A stretch of DNA of 64,000 nucleotides from Klebsiella quasivariicola (GTDB taxonomy: Bacteria; Pseudomonadota; Gammaproteobacteria; Enterobacterales; Enterobacteriaceae): contig NZ_CP022826.1 of assembly GCF_002269255.1 (NCBI RefSeq), positions 1-64,000 on the forward strand, read 5' to 3'. Below the pieces are notes generated by a model. That model was given only the letters and a program-made list of their open reading frames with translations, had not been told where the DNA came from and searched no databases. Every line of letters begins with the position of its first letter. Positions within the stretch are counted from its first letter, which is position 1. Of the stretch, positions 31,404 to 39,484 are shown piece by piece. Position numbers and translations under genes: made by a program.

Positions 31404-32378
31404 ATGCGTATTTTTGTTGACGACGGTTCCACCAACATCAAACTGGCATGGATGGAAGATGGTGCGGTCAAAACGTTGATCAGTCCGAACAGCTTCAAGC
31501 CCGAATGGTCCATGACGTTGCTGACAGATTCATCAGTGCCGGCTTCCGCCAACTATGAAATTGACGGGGAAAAGTACAGCTTTGACCAGCTGAGCCCGGA
31601 TGCCGTGCGCACCACGGAAACCCGCTATCAGTACAGTGATGTGAATGTCGTCGCTATCCACCATGCCCTGATGCAGTCCGGCATTGAACCGCAGCCGGTT
31701 GATGTTGTGGTGACGCTGCCGCTGGGCGAGTACCTGGATGAAAACGATCAGCCTAATATGGCCAACATCGAGCGGAAAAAAGCGAACGTGAAGCGCGCGG
31801 TGGCCGTTCAGGGGCGTGAGAGCTTTACCGTGCGTAAAGTCAGCGTACTGCCAGAGTCGGTCCCTGCAGGCTTCAGTGTGCTGAAGGATCTGGACGATCT
31901 GGACTCCCTGCTGATTGTGGATATCGGTGGAACCACGCTGGATATCGCGCACGTTCGCAGCAAAATGTCCGGCTTCACCAAGACGCATTGCGATCCTAAA
32001 ACCGGTGTATCCATCATCACCGAAGCCGTAAAACATGCACTGGATACCAGCGTGAGCACCCGTACCAGTTCGTATTTTGCCGACCGTCTGATCCAGGCGC
32101 GAAATGACGAAACGTTTCTTTCCCGTTACCTCCAGAATGCTGACCAGCGGGCCCAGGTGATGAAGGTACTGCATGAGCGGGAAAAAGCCCTGACGCACCG
32201 TGTCACCGATTCAGTTGGCCGCTTTGCCGGTTTCACGCACGTCATGGTTGTCGGTGGCGGCGCCAGCCTGGTCGCCGGCGCAGTGAAGCAGGCCACGGGG
32301 GTGAGTGAAGATCGTTTCTTCGTCAGTGATAACCCGCAATTCGATCTGGTTCTGGGTATGGTGGCAATGAAGGGCTGA
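31404..32378 (+). CDS. stbA: Actin-like partition ATPase StbA (ParM type)
   Basis: The 324-residue protein has the actin-fold nucleotide motifs: phosphate 1 MRIFVDDGSTNIKLAWM, phosphate 2 LLIVDIGGTTLDIAHV and adenosine VMVVGGGASLVAG. It forms filaments that push plasmid copies apart. I chose the ATG at 31404 (TGAGGTTCAAA before it) because the VDDGSTN strand must start there. It overlaps no other gene and is followed after 2 bp by stbB. Confidence 0.9.
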   Translation: MRIFVDDGSTNIKLAWMEDGAVKTLISPNSFKPEWSMTLLTDSSVPASANYEIDGEKYSFDQLSPDAVRTTETRYQYSDVNVVAIHHALMQSGIEPQPVDVVVTLPLGEYLDENDQPNMANIERKKANVKRAVAVQGRESFTVRKVSVLPESVPAGFSVLKDLDDLDSLLIVDIGGTTLDIAHVRSKMSGFTKTHCDPKTGVSIITEAVKHALDTSVSTRTSSYFADRLIQARNDETFLSRYLQNADQRAQVMKVLHEREKALTHRVTDSVGRFAGFTHVMVVGGGASLVAGAVKQATGVSEDRFFVSDNPQFDLVLGMVAMKG

Positions 32379-32380
32379 GT

Positions 32381-32824
32381 ATGACTGATAACCGTAAGTG
32401 CTCGTTTTATATCTACCCGGAGCGCAATGCGGCGGACCGGGTAGCTGACGGCTTTCTTGAGAAACTGCCTCAGAAAGAGCGTGGCCGCGCGATGCGCGCC
32501 ATGATGCTCTGTGGTGCTGCGTTGATGAAGCAGGACGAACGCCTGCCGTTCCTGATCGCTGAATTTCTGACGGAGAGCACCTCGATGCAGGATATTCAGC
32601 GGATCATCAGCAGTACGCTGCCGCAGCAGGATACAGGAGAGATGGCGCGTCTGGTTGAGGCGTTTCTGCAGGCCACCGGCGGTGGCAGCAATACGGTGTC
32701 GCCGGCAGGCGGCGCTGCGCCGGAAAACAGTCCCGCCGTGACTCCCGAACCGGCAGCACCGGAGGATAGGAATCTGGAAGAAACCCGTAAGAACGTCCAG
32801 CATCTGTTCCCGGATGATGATTAA
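32381..32824 (+). CDS. stbB: Partition adaptor StbB (ParR type)
   Basis: The 147-residue protein follows stbA. The N-terminal half (CSFYIYPERNAADRVADGFL) has the expected ribbon-helix-helix character, and the C-terminus is Pro/Ala/Glu-rich and probably contacts the StbA filament. Its role is inferred mostly from position and size. Confidence 0.75.
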   Translation: MTDNRKCSFYIYPERNAADRVADGFLEKLPQKERGRAMRAMMLCGAALMKQDERLPFLIAEFLTESTSMQDIQRIISSTLPQQDTGEMARLVEAFLQATGGGSNTVSPAGGAAPENSPAVTPEPAAPEDRNLEETRKNVQHLFPDDD

Positions 32825-32833
32825 GGGGGCAGC

Positions 32834-33397
32834 GTGAAAAAATATGTGCTGTTAACCCTGACCCTCATCGCCGGCGCCGTGGCAGCAAACCCGGTAACAG
32901 CGGCCGGCAATATTGCCGGCGATGTCCAGGCGCAAGCTGCGACTGAAGTGAAAACCGGGTTTTCACCCGGCGGGACCGCATTAAATCTGGTTCTGGATTC
33001 AATCGACCACGCGCAGCATGAGATTCTGGTTGCCGCGTACAGCCTGACCAGTCGTCCTGTTGCCGGCGCGTTGCGTGCCGCAAAAAAACGGGGCGTATCG
33101 GTGGTGGTGGTGGCCGATCGCAAAGCGAACGACAACCGGTACACCGAAGTGAACTTTCTGGCCAATAACCGCGTGGCGGTGCGGATCAACGATAACTACG
33201 AGGCCATGCATGATAAATTCATGGTCTTTGACCGCCGCGCCGTCTTGACCGGATCGTTTAACTTCAGCGCCAGTGCAGACAGTCGTAATGCGGAAAATGT
33301 GGTGCTGATCAGCGGCGCGCCTGCAGTAACTGAAGCCTACGTGAACGAGTTTTCCCGTTTATGGGGCGAAGGAAAGGACGTGGCCCCACGGTACTGA
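32834..33397 (+). CDS. nuc: Periplasmic phospholipase-D-family nuclease Nuc
   Basis: The 187-residue protein has a signal peptide (MKKYVLLTLTLIAGAVAANP) and one HKD motif, HDKFMVFDRRAVLTGSFNFS, near residue 128. It corresponds to the EDTA-resistant endonuclease Nuc of IncN plasmid pKM101, which works as a dimer with one HKD per subunit. It follows stbB closely and may be co-transcribed. Its role in plasmid life is unknown. Confidence 0.9.
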   Translation: MKKYVLLTLTLIAGAVAANPVTAAGNIAGDVQAQAATEVKTGFSPGGTALNLVLDSIDHAQHEILVAAYSLTSRPVAGALRAAKKRGVSVVVVADRKANDNRYTEVNFLANNRVAVRINDNYEAMHDKFMVFDRRAVLTGSFNFSASADSRNAENVVLISGAPAVTEAYVNEFSRLWGEGKDVAPRY

Positions 33398-33436
33398 CCT
33401 ACAGCAGCGGCAGAAACTCTGCCGCCTGATTTTTAA

Positions 33437-33511
33437 CTTGATTTATATGGCTCATTCGTCGTATTATCAAGGCTCATTTTTCGGTAGCGCCCCGACTGGC
33501 GAAGGAGTAAA
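33437..33511 (+). promoter_or_regulatory. CUP-like module 1 (diverged)
   Basis: TTGATT (33438-33443), 18 bases and TATTAT (33462-33467) are followed by GGTAGCGCCCCGACTGGCG and the ribosome-binding site AAGGAG. It is the most diverged member of the family and lies farthest from oriT. Confidence 0.7.
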
Positions 33512-33514
33512 ACC

Positions 33515-34021
33515 ATGCAATCATTCCCCCTGTTCGTTTCCCGTGTCGTACCTGTGATCACCCTGAGCCATTGCCTGCGGCAGCGGCGCTGGTCCCTGCA
33601 CAACACGCCATGCCAGATTGACCTGAGATCAGGTTGTCACCTGCGCTCACAGCCTTTCGGCACGCTATCCAGACGGGAAATAAGCGACCGGCCACCGGCT
33701 ATGCCCCGCGGTTACTGGTTCAGGCAATGCAGCCGGGATGTCATGTTAACGGGGCGCATCGATCAGGCAGATCCTATGAAACAGGTCTATTACAACGAAG
33801 GCTGGAGCGGTCCGAACAAGTATACGTTTGAAGTTTATCAGCTGGAGAACGGGCGTTACCGGGCGCTGGCCCGCAAATGGAATGGCAAAATCAACAAGGT
33901 GCAGCAGGAAACGCAGTACCTGTCTGATACGCGGGAGGGGCTGAAGCACCAGGACTATCCCCGCACGCGCCAGGTGAAAATTTTTCTGAATTCAGACTTC
34001 TGGGAGAAGGGTAATGATTAA
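33515..34021 (+). CDS. Unknown protein in the leading region
   Basis: The 168-residue protein begins MQSFPLFVSRVVPVITLSHC and is rich in Arg. It has no recognised domain. The C-terminal half (KQVYYNEGWSGPNKYTFEVY) looks better conserved, so a start at the internal ATG 33776 (DPMKQVYY) is possible. It stands behind module 1 and overlaps the next gene by 8 bases. Confidence 0.5.
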   Translation: MQSFPLFVSRVVPVITLSHCLRQRRWSLHNTPCQIDLRSGCHLRSQPFGTLSRREISDRPPAMPRGYWFRQCSRDVMLTGRIDQADPMKQVYYNEGWSGPNKYTFEVYQLENGRYRALARKWNGKINKVQQETQYLSDTREGLKHQDYPRTRQVKIFLNSDFWEKGND

Positions 34022-34493
34022 GATGGTTAGCGTCGTTCCGCAGCCGGAAACAGTGAAGACGCTCCGTGAAAAAATGGGCATGACTGAAACCGCATTAGGG
34101 GCTGTCATGGGGTACGAACTGCGCGCCTGGCAGCGTAAGGAAGCTATCAGCGACGATCTCAGCCAGTACAACAAGACCAGTCTTCGCCCAGGCGAATATA
34201 ACATGCTGATGCTGATCGCCGGCGTGCATCCTGATTACCGCCTGAACAGGACGTTCAGCCCGGATGATATGGTTAAAGAGCCCGCCACGGCCGAAGACGT
34301 TCGCCGCCTGCGTCAGGCGCTGGGGCTAAAACACGCTGAAATTGCAGCGCTGTTTGGCTATAAACCGGCGTCATGGCAGACCAAAGAAAAGGCTGCTCAG
34401 CGCGGCGTAAAGCTCAAGACCGGGGAATTCAATTTCCTGTTACTTCTGGCCGGTGAGCATCCGTCACTGCAGCTGGTTGAGAAGGCGAAATAA
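34014..34493 (+). CDS. Tandem duplicated helix-turn-helix protein
   Basis: The 159-residue protein consists of two related halves of about 65 residues. Each has an Xre-like helix-turn-helix followed by a Trp-containing turn: VKTLREKMGMTETALGAVMG with RAWQRKEA, and VRRLRQALGLKHAEIAALFG with ASWQTKEK. Each ends GE(Y/F)NxLxLxAGxHP. A duplicated DNA-binding protein fits a regulator of the repeated promoters around it, but that is inference. Confidence 0.65.
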   Translation: MIKMVSVVPQPETVKTLREKMGMTETALGAVMGYELRAWQRKEAISDDLSQYNKTSLRPGEYNMLMLIAGVHPDYRLNRTFSPDDMVKEPATAEDVRRLRQALGLKHAEIAALFGYKPASWQTKEKAAQRGVKLKTGEFNFLLLLAGEHPSLQLVEKAK

Positions 34494-34521
34494 GGCCCGC
34501 GGCGACCAGAGAGGACCCTTT

Positions 34522-34932
34522 ATGATCACCACACGCCGAATGTTAATGCTGTATGCCTGCCTTGTGCCCGTAGCCCTGACAGGGTGTGATCTGGCTGATT
34601 ATTTCCCGAATGTGCCACAGCCCGTGCCCGTGATTTCGCCCGGCTATCAGGTTGATATCGATGGCCACCCGGTCCGAATATCAGGATTTGATGACTGCCC
34701 GCGGGAAAAAGATGAAGCCCGGCACGCAGCTGCACAAGATGAGAAAGGCTGCATTGTGCTGTCTGCAGAGCGTTCCGAGGTGAAGGTCAGACTGTATCAG
34801 CCAGCCGGCGCCGTCACCGAAACCTGGCGGATCATCCGGGAAAAAGACGCACGCCAGAACGATATTATTCGCCTGCAGCGCCCGAACGGTGCGCTTGTGA
34901 TGCAAAATTTACAGGGGAAAGAGTCTCCTTAA
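34522..34932 (+). CDS. Lipoprotein of unknown function
   Basis: The 136-residue protein begins MITTRRMLMLYACLVPVALT with lipobox ALTGCDLA. A mature disulfide may form between the cysteines in DDCPREK and KGCIVL. AGAGAGGACC precedes the start at 34522. It is likely co-transcribed with the HTH gene. Confidence 0.65.
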   Translation: MITTRRMLMLYACLVPVALTGCDLADYFPNVPQPVPVISPGYQVDIDGHPVRISGFDDCPREKDEARHAAAQDEKGCIVLSAERSEVKVRLYQPAGAVTETWRIIREKDARQNDIIRLQRPNGALVMQNLQGKESP

Positions 34933-34954
34933 ATCAGGAAAATAACAAAATTAA

Positions 34955-35046
34955 CTTGATTTATATGGCTCATTAGACGTATAATAATTACATCGAAAGG
35001 CAATCCGGTCTTTCGACGGTAGCGCCCCGACCGGCGCAGGAGTCAC
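34955..35046 (+). promoter_or_regulatory. CUP-like module 2
   Basis: TTGATT (34956-34961), 18 bases and TATAAT (34980-34985) are followed by the leader stem CGAAAGGC and the hairpin GCGCC-ccgacc-GGCGC directly before AGGAG. A related box ACAGGGGAAAGAGT lies about 40 bases upstream, at 34912-34925. Confidence 0.8.
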
Positions 35047-35049
35047 CTT

Positions 35050-35313
35050 ATGACTGCTCTCAATTCTCAGCAACAGGCTGATGTTGCCCGCTATATCCGG
35101 GAACATGGCAATAAAACCGTTATTTCCCCTGAATGGTCACTTATTTATTTCTCGCTGTGTCAGTGTGAATTACATCAATCGCATGAAGCCATTATTTTTC
35201 ATAATGGCCGACCTGCAGGGCTATTTCTTCTGAATGAAACAGGCGAGCTCACCGAATTATATCTGCTGGGGTCGCTTTCTGACATTCTCACCGCCGCTGC
35301 GGTCAACAAATAG
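35050..35313 (+). CDS. Unknown leading-region protein
   Basis: The 87-residue protein begins MTALNSQQQADVARYIREHG. No domain is recognised. It lies behind module 2 and ends 21 bp before the next gene, so the two form an operon. Confidence 0.55.
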   Translation: MTALNSQQQADVARYIREHGNKTVISPEWSLIYFSLCQCELHQSHEAIIFHNGRPAGLFLLNETGELTELYLLGSLSDILTAAAVNK

Positions 35314-35334
35314 CTTTCAGGGAGTAAATACACT

Positions 35335-35697
35335 ATGACCATGCAATCAGAACTTGTTTTTACTGATCCTATGCTCAACGTCGTTATTGCTGAAGTTAAG
35401 CGTTTTAATTGCCCACTTCTTTTTGTCAAAGATCATGGCGTGTATGTGATGGCGGCGAAAGGTGAGAAAAACAGTAATGGGATGCACAATGTCTGTTACG
35501 CCAATGGTTTCAATCCGGATACAACGGATTTTGACGAGCTCTGGGACCGGATGCGTGATGCCTGTGGCGGAGATGATTTTTGCGAATCCCTGGACCTCGA
35601 TCCGAGGTCGATTGAACTTCTCAGCCGTACCAAACCCTGCCTGAAAATAATGCTTTCAGAGACGGAACTGGAAGTTATTGCAGGGGGACAGAAATAA
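35335..35697 (+). CDS. Unknown leading-region protein
   Basis: The 120-residue protein (MTMQSELVFTDPMLNVVIAE...) has an acidic C-terminal half (DTTDFDELWDRMRDACGGDD). It resembles small plasmid proteins of the DUF3085 type, though I hold that only loosely. A terminator follows at 35703. Confidence 0.5.
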   Translation: MTMQSELVFTDPMLNVVIAEVKRFNCPLLFVKDHGVYVMAAKGEKNSNGMHNVCYANGFNPDTTDFDELWDRMRDACGGDDFCESLDLDPRSIELLSRTKPCLKIMLSETELEVIAGGQK

Positions 35698-35702
35698 ACC
35701 AT

Positions 35703-35728
35703 AAAAGCCCGTTAAATCGGGCTTTTTT
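35703..35728 (+). terminator. Intrinsic terminator
   Basis: AAAAGCCCG-ttaaat-CGGGCTTTTTT is a classic hairpin and T-run at the end of the module 2 operon. Confidence 0.85.
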
Positions 35729-35749
35729 ATATATCACTGTATTTACATC

Positions 35750-35766
35750 TAGGACAAAATGTCCTA
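35750..35766. promoter_or_regulatory. Palindromic operator before the radC-like gene
   Basis: TAGGACAAAATGTCCTA is a perfect 7-bp inverted repeat with a 3-base centre. It overlaps a -10-like TATTATATAT and lies 53 bases before the gene, so a repressor could act here. Confidence 0.6.
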
Positions 35767-35818
35767 TTATATATTTGTGGCCGGGCATGGTGCTCAGGTC
35801 CCCTAACGAGGGAAATAT

Positions 35819-36268
35819 ATGAAATTTTCAGCAGAAGAACTCAACATTATCCGCCAGGCGGACGCCATTATTGCCGGTAAAATTACCACAACGGATTTTA
35901 TCACCGGCGCCGACGCCGCGCGTTCCTTACTGCGGTTTCGTCTTGCTGCAGAACCACGCGAATCATTCTGCGCGTTCTTTCTTAACTGCCACAACGGCGT
36001 GATTGCGTTTGAAGAACTGTTTAAGGGAACTATCAGCAGCGTCACCGTTCATCCGCGTATCGTCCTGCAACGCGCCCTGCATCATAATGCCGCCGCCGTG
36101 GTACTGGCGCATAACCATCCTTCCGCTAACACTGCACCCAGCCAGGCTGACAAGCTGATCACCGAGCGTCTGGCGCAGGTGCTGGGGATGGTTGATGTCA
36201 AAGTCCTCGATCACCTGATTGTGGGCGGCAGCGATATTTACTCTTTTGCTGAACATGGTCTGATTTGA
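35819..36268 (+). CDS. RadC-like JAB/MPN-domain protein
   Basis: The 149-residue protein has the metal-binding JAMM motif as LAHNHPSANTAPSQADKLIT, with an upstream glutamate in FEELFKGT. RadC-family proteins are common on plasmids and islands. A role in DNA repair is no longer accepted and their activity is uncertain. It is followed by an HTH gene. The leader has CCCCTAACGAGGG, also found before mobB. Confidence 0.85.
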   Translation: MKFSAEELNIIRQADAIIAGKITTTDFITGADAARSLLRFRLAAEPRESFCAFFLNCHNGVIAFEELFKGTISSVTVHPRIVLQRALHHNAAAVVLAHNHPSANTAPSQADKLITERLAQVLGMVDVKVLDHLIVGGSDIYSFAEHGLI

Positions 36269-36312
36269 TAACCGCGGCCGCACAGTGGTGCGGCCGGCTC
36301 TGGAGGCTTGCT

Positions 36313-36579
36313 ATGGGCAATAAATATACCGTGCCGCTTAACGTGGGCGCGATCCGCGAAAGCTGTTTCCGTCCCGCTGATAAATGGACCCCGCCGACGG
36401 GGGATGAACTCCGCTATCTGCTGGAAAATGTGCTCAACCTGAGTCAGGAGGGGCTGGCGCGACATGTTGGCGTGAACGGCAGAACGGTGCGCCGCTGGGT
36501 GAACGGAGAAAGTGACATCGCGTATTCCGTCTGGTGCGTCCTTTGCATCGATGCCGGCTTACCGCCGATCTGGAAATAG
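36313..36579 (+). CDS. Helix-turn-helix protein
   Basis: The 88-residue protein has an Xre-like core (LLENVLNLSQEGLARHVGVN, then GRTVRRWVNGESDI) and a C-terminal tail like that of short plasmid regulators. I chose the ATG at 36313 with GGAGG before it. It may repress the operator at 35750-35766. Confidence 0.7.
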   Translation: MGNKYTVPLNVGAIRESCFRPADKWTPPTGDELRYLLENVLNLSQEGLARHVGVNGRTVRRWVNGESDIAYSVWCVLCIDAGLPPIWK

Positions 36580-37159
36580 CAGCGCAAAACACCGACGCGC
36601 AAACGTGCTTCCTGAACGTATCGGATATCTGGCCGGGGCTGAAGGCTGACGCGGTGGTTGCCGCCTGCAGGGCAATACGGGCATCGAACCCGTATTGCCC
36701 TGAAACGCGCTGAGCCGCTCTCTGGGCGCGCATTTAAAAAAACTGTACCCATCATCGTTTTTATGACTTTGACGAGTCCTGCCCCCTATTCTGGCTCTTT
36801 CTGATGTGATCCCGCCCTGGTGTCTGCCAGTTACTTAATTTTGACGCCCGCACAGCGTGTCTTCCCTGTTCATTTCTGCTCAGTTGCCGGCGTTTTCTGG
36901 CAGGCCTGCCGTACTAAAACACCTCTGGGCCCCTTCGGCTCCTGCCCGTCGGGCAGTCGTCAGCCACACTCCGCTAGCCAGGCAAAGCCTGGCAGCTCCG
37001 CCGAACCCCCTGCGGGGTTTCGGGCTATCGCTAGTGTCTGATGCCTGAACCCCTGCACCATGCCGGCAAAGCACCTTCATCGGGCTGATGGGGATCTGAA
37101 AAGCAAAATTTACAGGGAAAGGAGTCCAGGAAAAAACAAAGAAAATTAATCAGATAACG
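36580..37159. other. Highly structured non-coding region in the leading DNA
   Basis: No convincing gene lies in these 580 bases. There is a 12-bp perfect stem GGGCAATACGGG/CCCGTATTGCCC (36670-36700, 7-base loop) without a T-run. At about 36930-37045 comes a cluster of short hairpins: GCCCGTCGGGC, GCCAGGC-aaa-GCCTGGC and CGAACCCC-ctgc-GGGGTTTCG. The box ATTTACAGGGAAAGGAGTCC at 37108-37127 precedes module 3. Such clusters are reminiscent of single-strand initiation or single-strand promoter sites. Confidence 0.5.
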
Positions 37160-37249
37160 CTTGATTGTTATGGCTCATTAGACGTATAATAATCACATCG
37201 AAAGGCAATGAGGCTTTTCGCGGTAGCGCCCCGACTGGCGCAGGAGTAA
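37160..37249 (+). promoter_or_regulatory. CUP-like module 3
   Basis: TTGATT (37161-37166), 18 bases and TATAAT (37185-37190), then the leader with hairpin GCGCC-ccgact-GGCGC (37226-37241) and AGGAG. This is one of the best-conserved copies. Confidence 0.85.
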
Positions 37250-37255
37250 CAAATT

Positions 37256-37435
37256 ATGAGTAAAGCACTGACCCCCTCCCAGCTTAAAGCTGAACTGGAA
37301 ACGCAGAAAGATGCGCTGCTGAAGGCGTGCCTGTATGCCCTCAACGAAATCCCTAACCGTCGTTTAAGTGGCCCGTATGCGTCCACGTATGCGCTGGCCG
37401 AGCAGGTCAGTAAACTGCTTCAGCGCTGCAAATAA
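37256..37435 (+). CDS. Small unknown leading-region protein (59 residues)
   Basis: The frame reads MSKALTPSQLKAELETQKDA... and ends with a predicted helix (YALAEQVSKLLQRCK). It lies directly behind module 3, with AGGAG six to nine bases before the ATG, so it is a real gene despite its length. Function unknown. Confidence 0.65.
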   Translation: MSKALTPSQLKAELETQKDALLKACLYALNEIPNRRLSGPYASTYALAEQVSKLLQRCK

Positions 37436-37473
37436 TCATTGATGGGCTGGCATTGCCAGCCCTGTTCACCCCT

Positions 37474-37507
37474 TACGGTAGCGCCCCGCATGGCGCAGGA
37501 GTCTGAA
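37474..37507 (+). promoter_or_regulatory. CUP-like leader only, copy 4
   Basis: CGGTAGCGCC-ccgcat-GGCGCAGGAGT precedes the next gene without the promoter half. The loop differs from other copies while both stem arms are kept, which supports the hairpin as the conserved element. Confidence 0.75.
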
Positions 37508-38368
37508 ATGTCATCTGAAAAAACTCTCCCGTCGGTCGATCTGATGTCCTGCCAGCATGGCGGTGAAGTGATCCCGTCTATTGCTATTGAGCGCATTATC
37601 TCGTTGCGGAATGAAGGTATTCGCGTCTATCTCGACGGCATAGACAAGCTGCGAAAAGCGCGCGATCTGATGCAGCAGGCCGGAGGCTGTCAGTACCTGT
37701 ATGACTACGACAAAGCCGTAGAGAGCGCGATCAAATGGAGCGACACCAGACCAGACCAGGCCGAAACGGCTATTTCCCGCGTTATCGACGGAAAAATCTG
37801 GGATCGGCTGATGTCGGAAACCGGCATGTATACGCTGATGAGCAACAAACAACGTCAGGAATGGGATCGGCAGGTGGCAGGCGAAGAAATGCCGCCGATA
37901 ACGCTGGAGAACGTTATGAGTACGTTCCGGCACCTGAACGCAAGCAAGGCCGATACTTTCACGCAAGGGCTGATTGATATCTTTAAATCCCTGTCGTGGG
38001 ATTATAAAACCAATAATCCCTGCATGTTTGGCAAGCGTATCATCATCGCGCCGTTGCTCGATGTCTGGCGCAGTGGCTGGGTGCGCTTCAGCTCAGACGG
38101 GCACACCAAAATTGACGATCTGGCGCGGCCGTTCTACGTGCTGGACGGGCGTAACGTGCCTGATTACCGCGTTTCTGACGGTGCCAAACTGGATGCCTTT
38201 TTCAGTGAAAACCAGTTCAACGGTAAGGTGTTCGAGTGTGATTACTTCAGCGTGCGATATTACAAAAAGGGCAGCGCCCACATTACGTTTAAACGCCCGG
38301 AGCTGGTTGAGAAGATCAATAATCTGGTTGCCAGTCACTATCCCGGAATGTTACCCCCTCGCGTGTAA
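37508..38368 (+). CDS. DUF4942-type protein
   Basis: The 286-residue protein begins MSSEKTLPSVDLMSCQHGGE. It resembles DUF4942 proteins of plasmids and phage, which are sometimes fused to adenine methylases. No methylase motif (DPPY/NPPY) is present here. The ATG at 37508 follows the leader hairpin with AGGAGT. Function unknown. Confidence 0.75.
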   Translation: MSSEKTLPSVDLMSCQHGGEVIPSIAIERIISLRNEGIRVYLDGIDKLRKARDLMQQAGGCQYLYDYDKAVESAIKWSDTRPDQAETAISRVIDGKIWDRLMSETGMYTLMSNKQRQEWDRQVAGEEMPPITLENVMSTFRHLNASKADTFTQGLIDIFKSLSWDYKTNNPCMFGKRIIIAPLLDVWRSGWVRFSSDGHTKIDDLARPFYVLDGRNVPDYRVSDGAKLDAFFSENQFNGKVFECDYFSVRYYKKGSAHITFKRPELVEKINNLVASHYPGMLPPRV

Positions 38369-38462
38369 TGCAGATGGCAGGCCGCATTTGCGGCCTGAAA
38401 TATAAACAGGGAAAGGAAGTATTCCCCGGCCTGAGAAAATCATGCCGGGCATGTATTTATTG

Positions 38463-38552
38463 CTTGATTTATATGGCTCATTAGACGTATAATAATCACA
38501 TCGAAAGGCAATGAGGCTTTTCGCGGTAGCGCCCCGACTGGCGCAGGAGTAA
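38463..38552 (+). promoter_or_regulatory. CUP-like module 5
   Basis: TTGATT (38464-38469), 18 bases, TATAAT (38488-38493), then the full leader with GCGCC-ccgact-GGCGC and AGGAG. The upstream box ACAGGGAAAGGAAGT lies near 38407-38421. Confidence 0.85.
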
Positions 38553-38557
38553 TAAAC

Positions 38558-38896
38558 ATGGCTATTCAATCCCTTCAGTTCCGTAACGGCTCCGTTTCTC
38601 TTGGTGATGTTTTTGTTTCCAGCTGGGGTTATGAGCAGACAAATACCTATTTTTATCAGGTGATCGCCCTGCGCGGTAAGAAAACCGCCGTACTGCGCCG
38701 CATCGCTGCGCAGCAGGTGAAAGCAGACAGTGCAATGTCTGGCGAATTAAAGCCGGTATTGAATGACTTTAAAGGCGAACCCGTGACCCGTCGTATCTGT
38801 GAAAACCATGAGCATCCGTCTGTCAGCATTGACGAGTACGAACAGGCTTATAAGACCGATCCTAACGAAAGCCATTTTTACAGCACCTGGGGCTGA
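38558..38896 (+). CDS. Unknown leading-region protein
   Basis: The 112-residue protein begins MAIQSLQFRNGSVSLGDVFV and contains SSWGYEQTNTYFYQVIALRG, a beta-rich pattern seen in small plasmid proteins. It ends FYSTWG. It lies behind module 5. No function can be named. Confidence 0.6.
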   Translation: MAIQSLQFRNGSVSLGDVFVSSWGYEQTNTYFYQVIALRGKKTAVLRRIAAQQVKADSAMSGELKPVLNDFKGEPVTRRICENHEHPSVSIDEYEQAYKTDPNESHFYSTWG

Positions 38897-38993
38897 CCGC
38901 CTGCTACGCCCCGCAAGGGGCGTATAGTCGAAGACTTATTCAACCAAAACGTGAATACTATGCGAAATAACAAGGCGCTCAGGACGCAGATAC

Positions 38994-39224
38994 ATGGCGG
39001 AAACAGTTTATCAGGCGCGGAGGCGTTTTTACCTTCTCCGTTTTCGGCGCAGTCGTAACCCGGACACACTGGAAAAAATGTACGAATCCATGCGGGATCG
39101 TGGACAGGTGCCGCCGGAGGACACCGAGGCTTTTGAGGCTGCCGCCGACCATCGCCGCGCAGAGCTGGCATCGGGACGCATCTGGGATAAGATCCCGCCG
39201 CATGTCTGGCAGTATGTAAAATAA
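38994..39224 (+). CDS. Hha/YmoA-family nucleoid modulator
   Basis: The 76-residue protein carries the family signature ADHRRAELASGRIWDKIPPH followed by VWQYVK. Hha proteins bind H-NS and sharpen silencing of horizontally acquired genes. A second, diverged Hha homologue lies at 53411. This one is near module 6 but has its own short upstream region, and a terminator follows. Confidence 0.88.
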   Translation: MAETVYQARRRFYLLRFRRSRNPDTLEKMYESMRDRGQVPPEDTEAFEAAADHRRAELASGRIWDKIPPHVWQYVK

Positions 39225-39230
39225 TCACAG

Positions 39231-39252
39231 CGCCCCTACAAGGGGCGTTTTA
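39231..39252 (+). terminator. Intrinsic terminator after the hha-like gene
   Basis: CGCCCCT-aca-AGGGGCG followed by TTTTA ends the transcript 7 bases after the stop codon. Confidence 0.8.
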
Positions 39253-39255
39253 TTG

Positions 39256-39291
39256 CTTGCATATATGGCTCATTAGACGTATAATGTTTTT
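39256..39291 (+). promoter_or_regulatory. CUP-like promoter only, copy 6
   Basis: TTGCAT (39257-39262), 17 bases and TATAAT (39280-39285) with the shared TGGCTCATTAGACG spacer. The leader hairpin half is absent. Confidence 0.75.
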
Positions 39292-39336
39292 ACTGATTCA
39301 AATCAGTACCTTCCTAAACAGCCTTACAGGTGCATT

Positions 39337-39450
39337 ATGACCTCTTCTGAAATCCTCCATAACCTCCCTCAGATTATCACGGCCGTGGCCGCCCTCATTA
39401 CAGCCATTACCGGGCTGATTAAAGTCATGAAGGATAAGGGTAAGGACTGA
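39337..39450 (+). CDS. 37-residue membrane peptide
   Basis: The frame reads MTSSEILHNLPQIITAVAAL and continues through ITAITGLIKVMKDKGKD. It has one hydrophobic segment and a Lys-rich tail. It is expressed from promoter copy 6. It resembles small phage-holin-like or type I toxin peptides, but no specific family can be named. The next leader copy follows its stop. Confidence 0.5.
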   Translation: MTSSEILHNLPQIITAVAALITAITGLIKVMKDKGKD

Positions 39451-39484
39451 ACCGCCGCAGGGGGCGACAGCCCCCTGCATCCCT

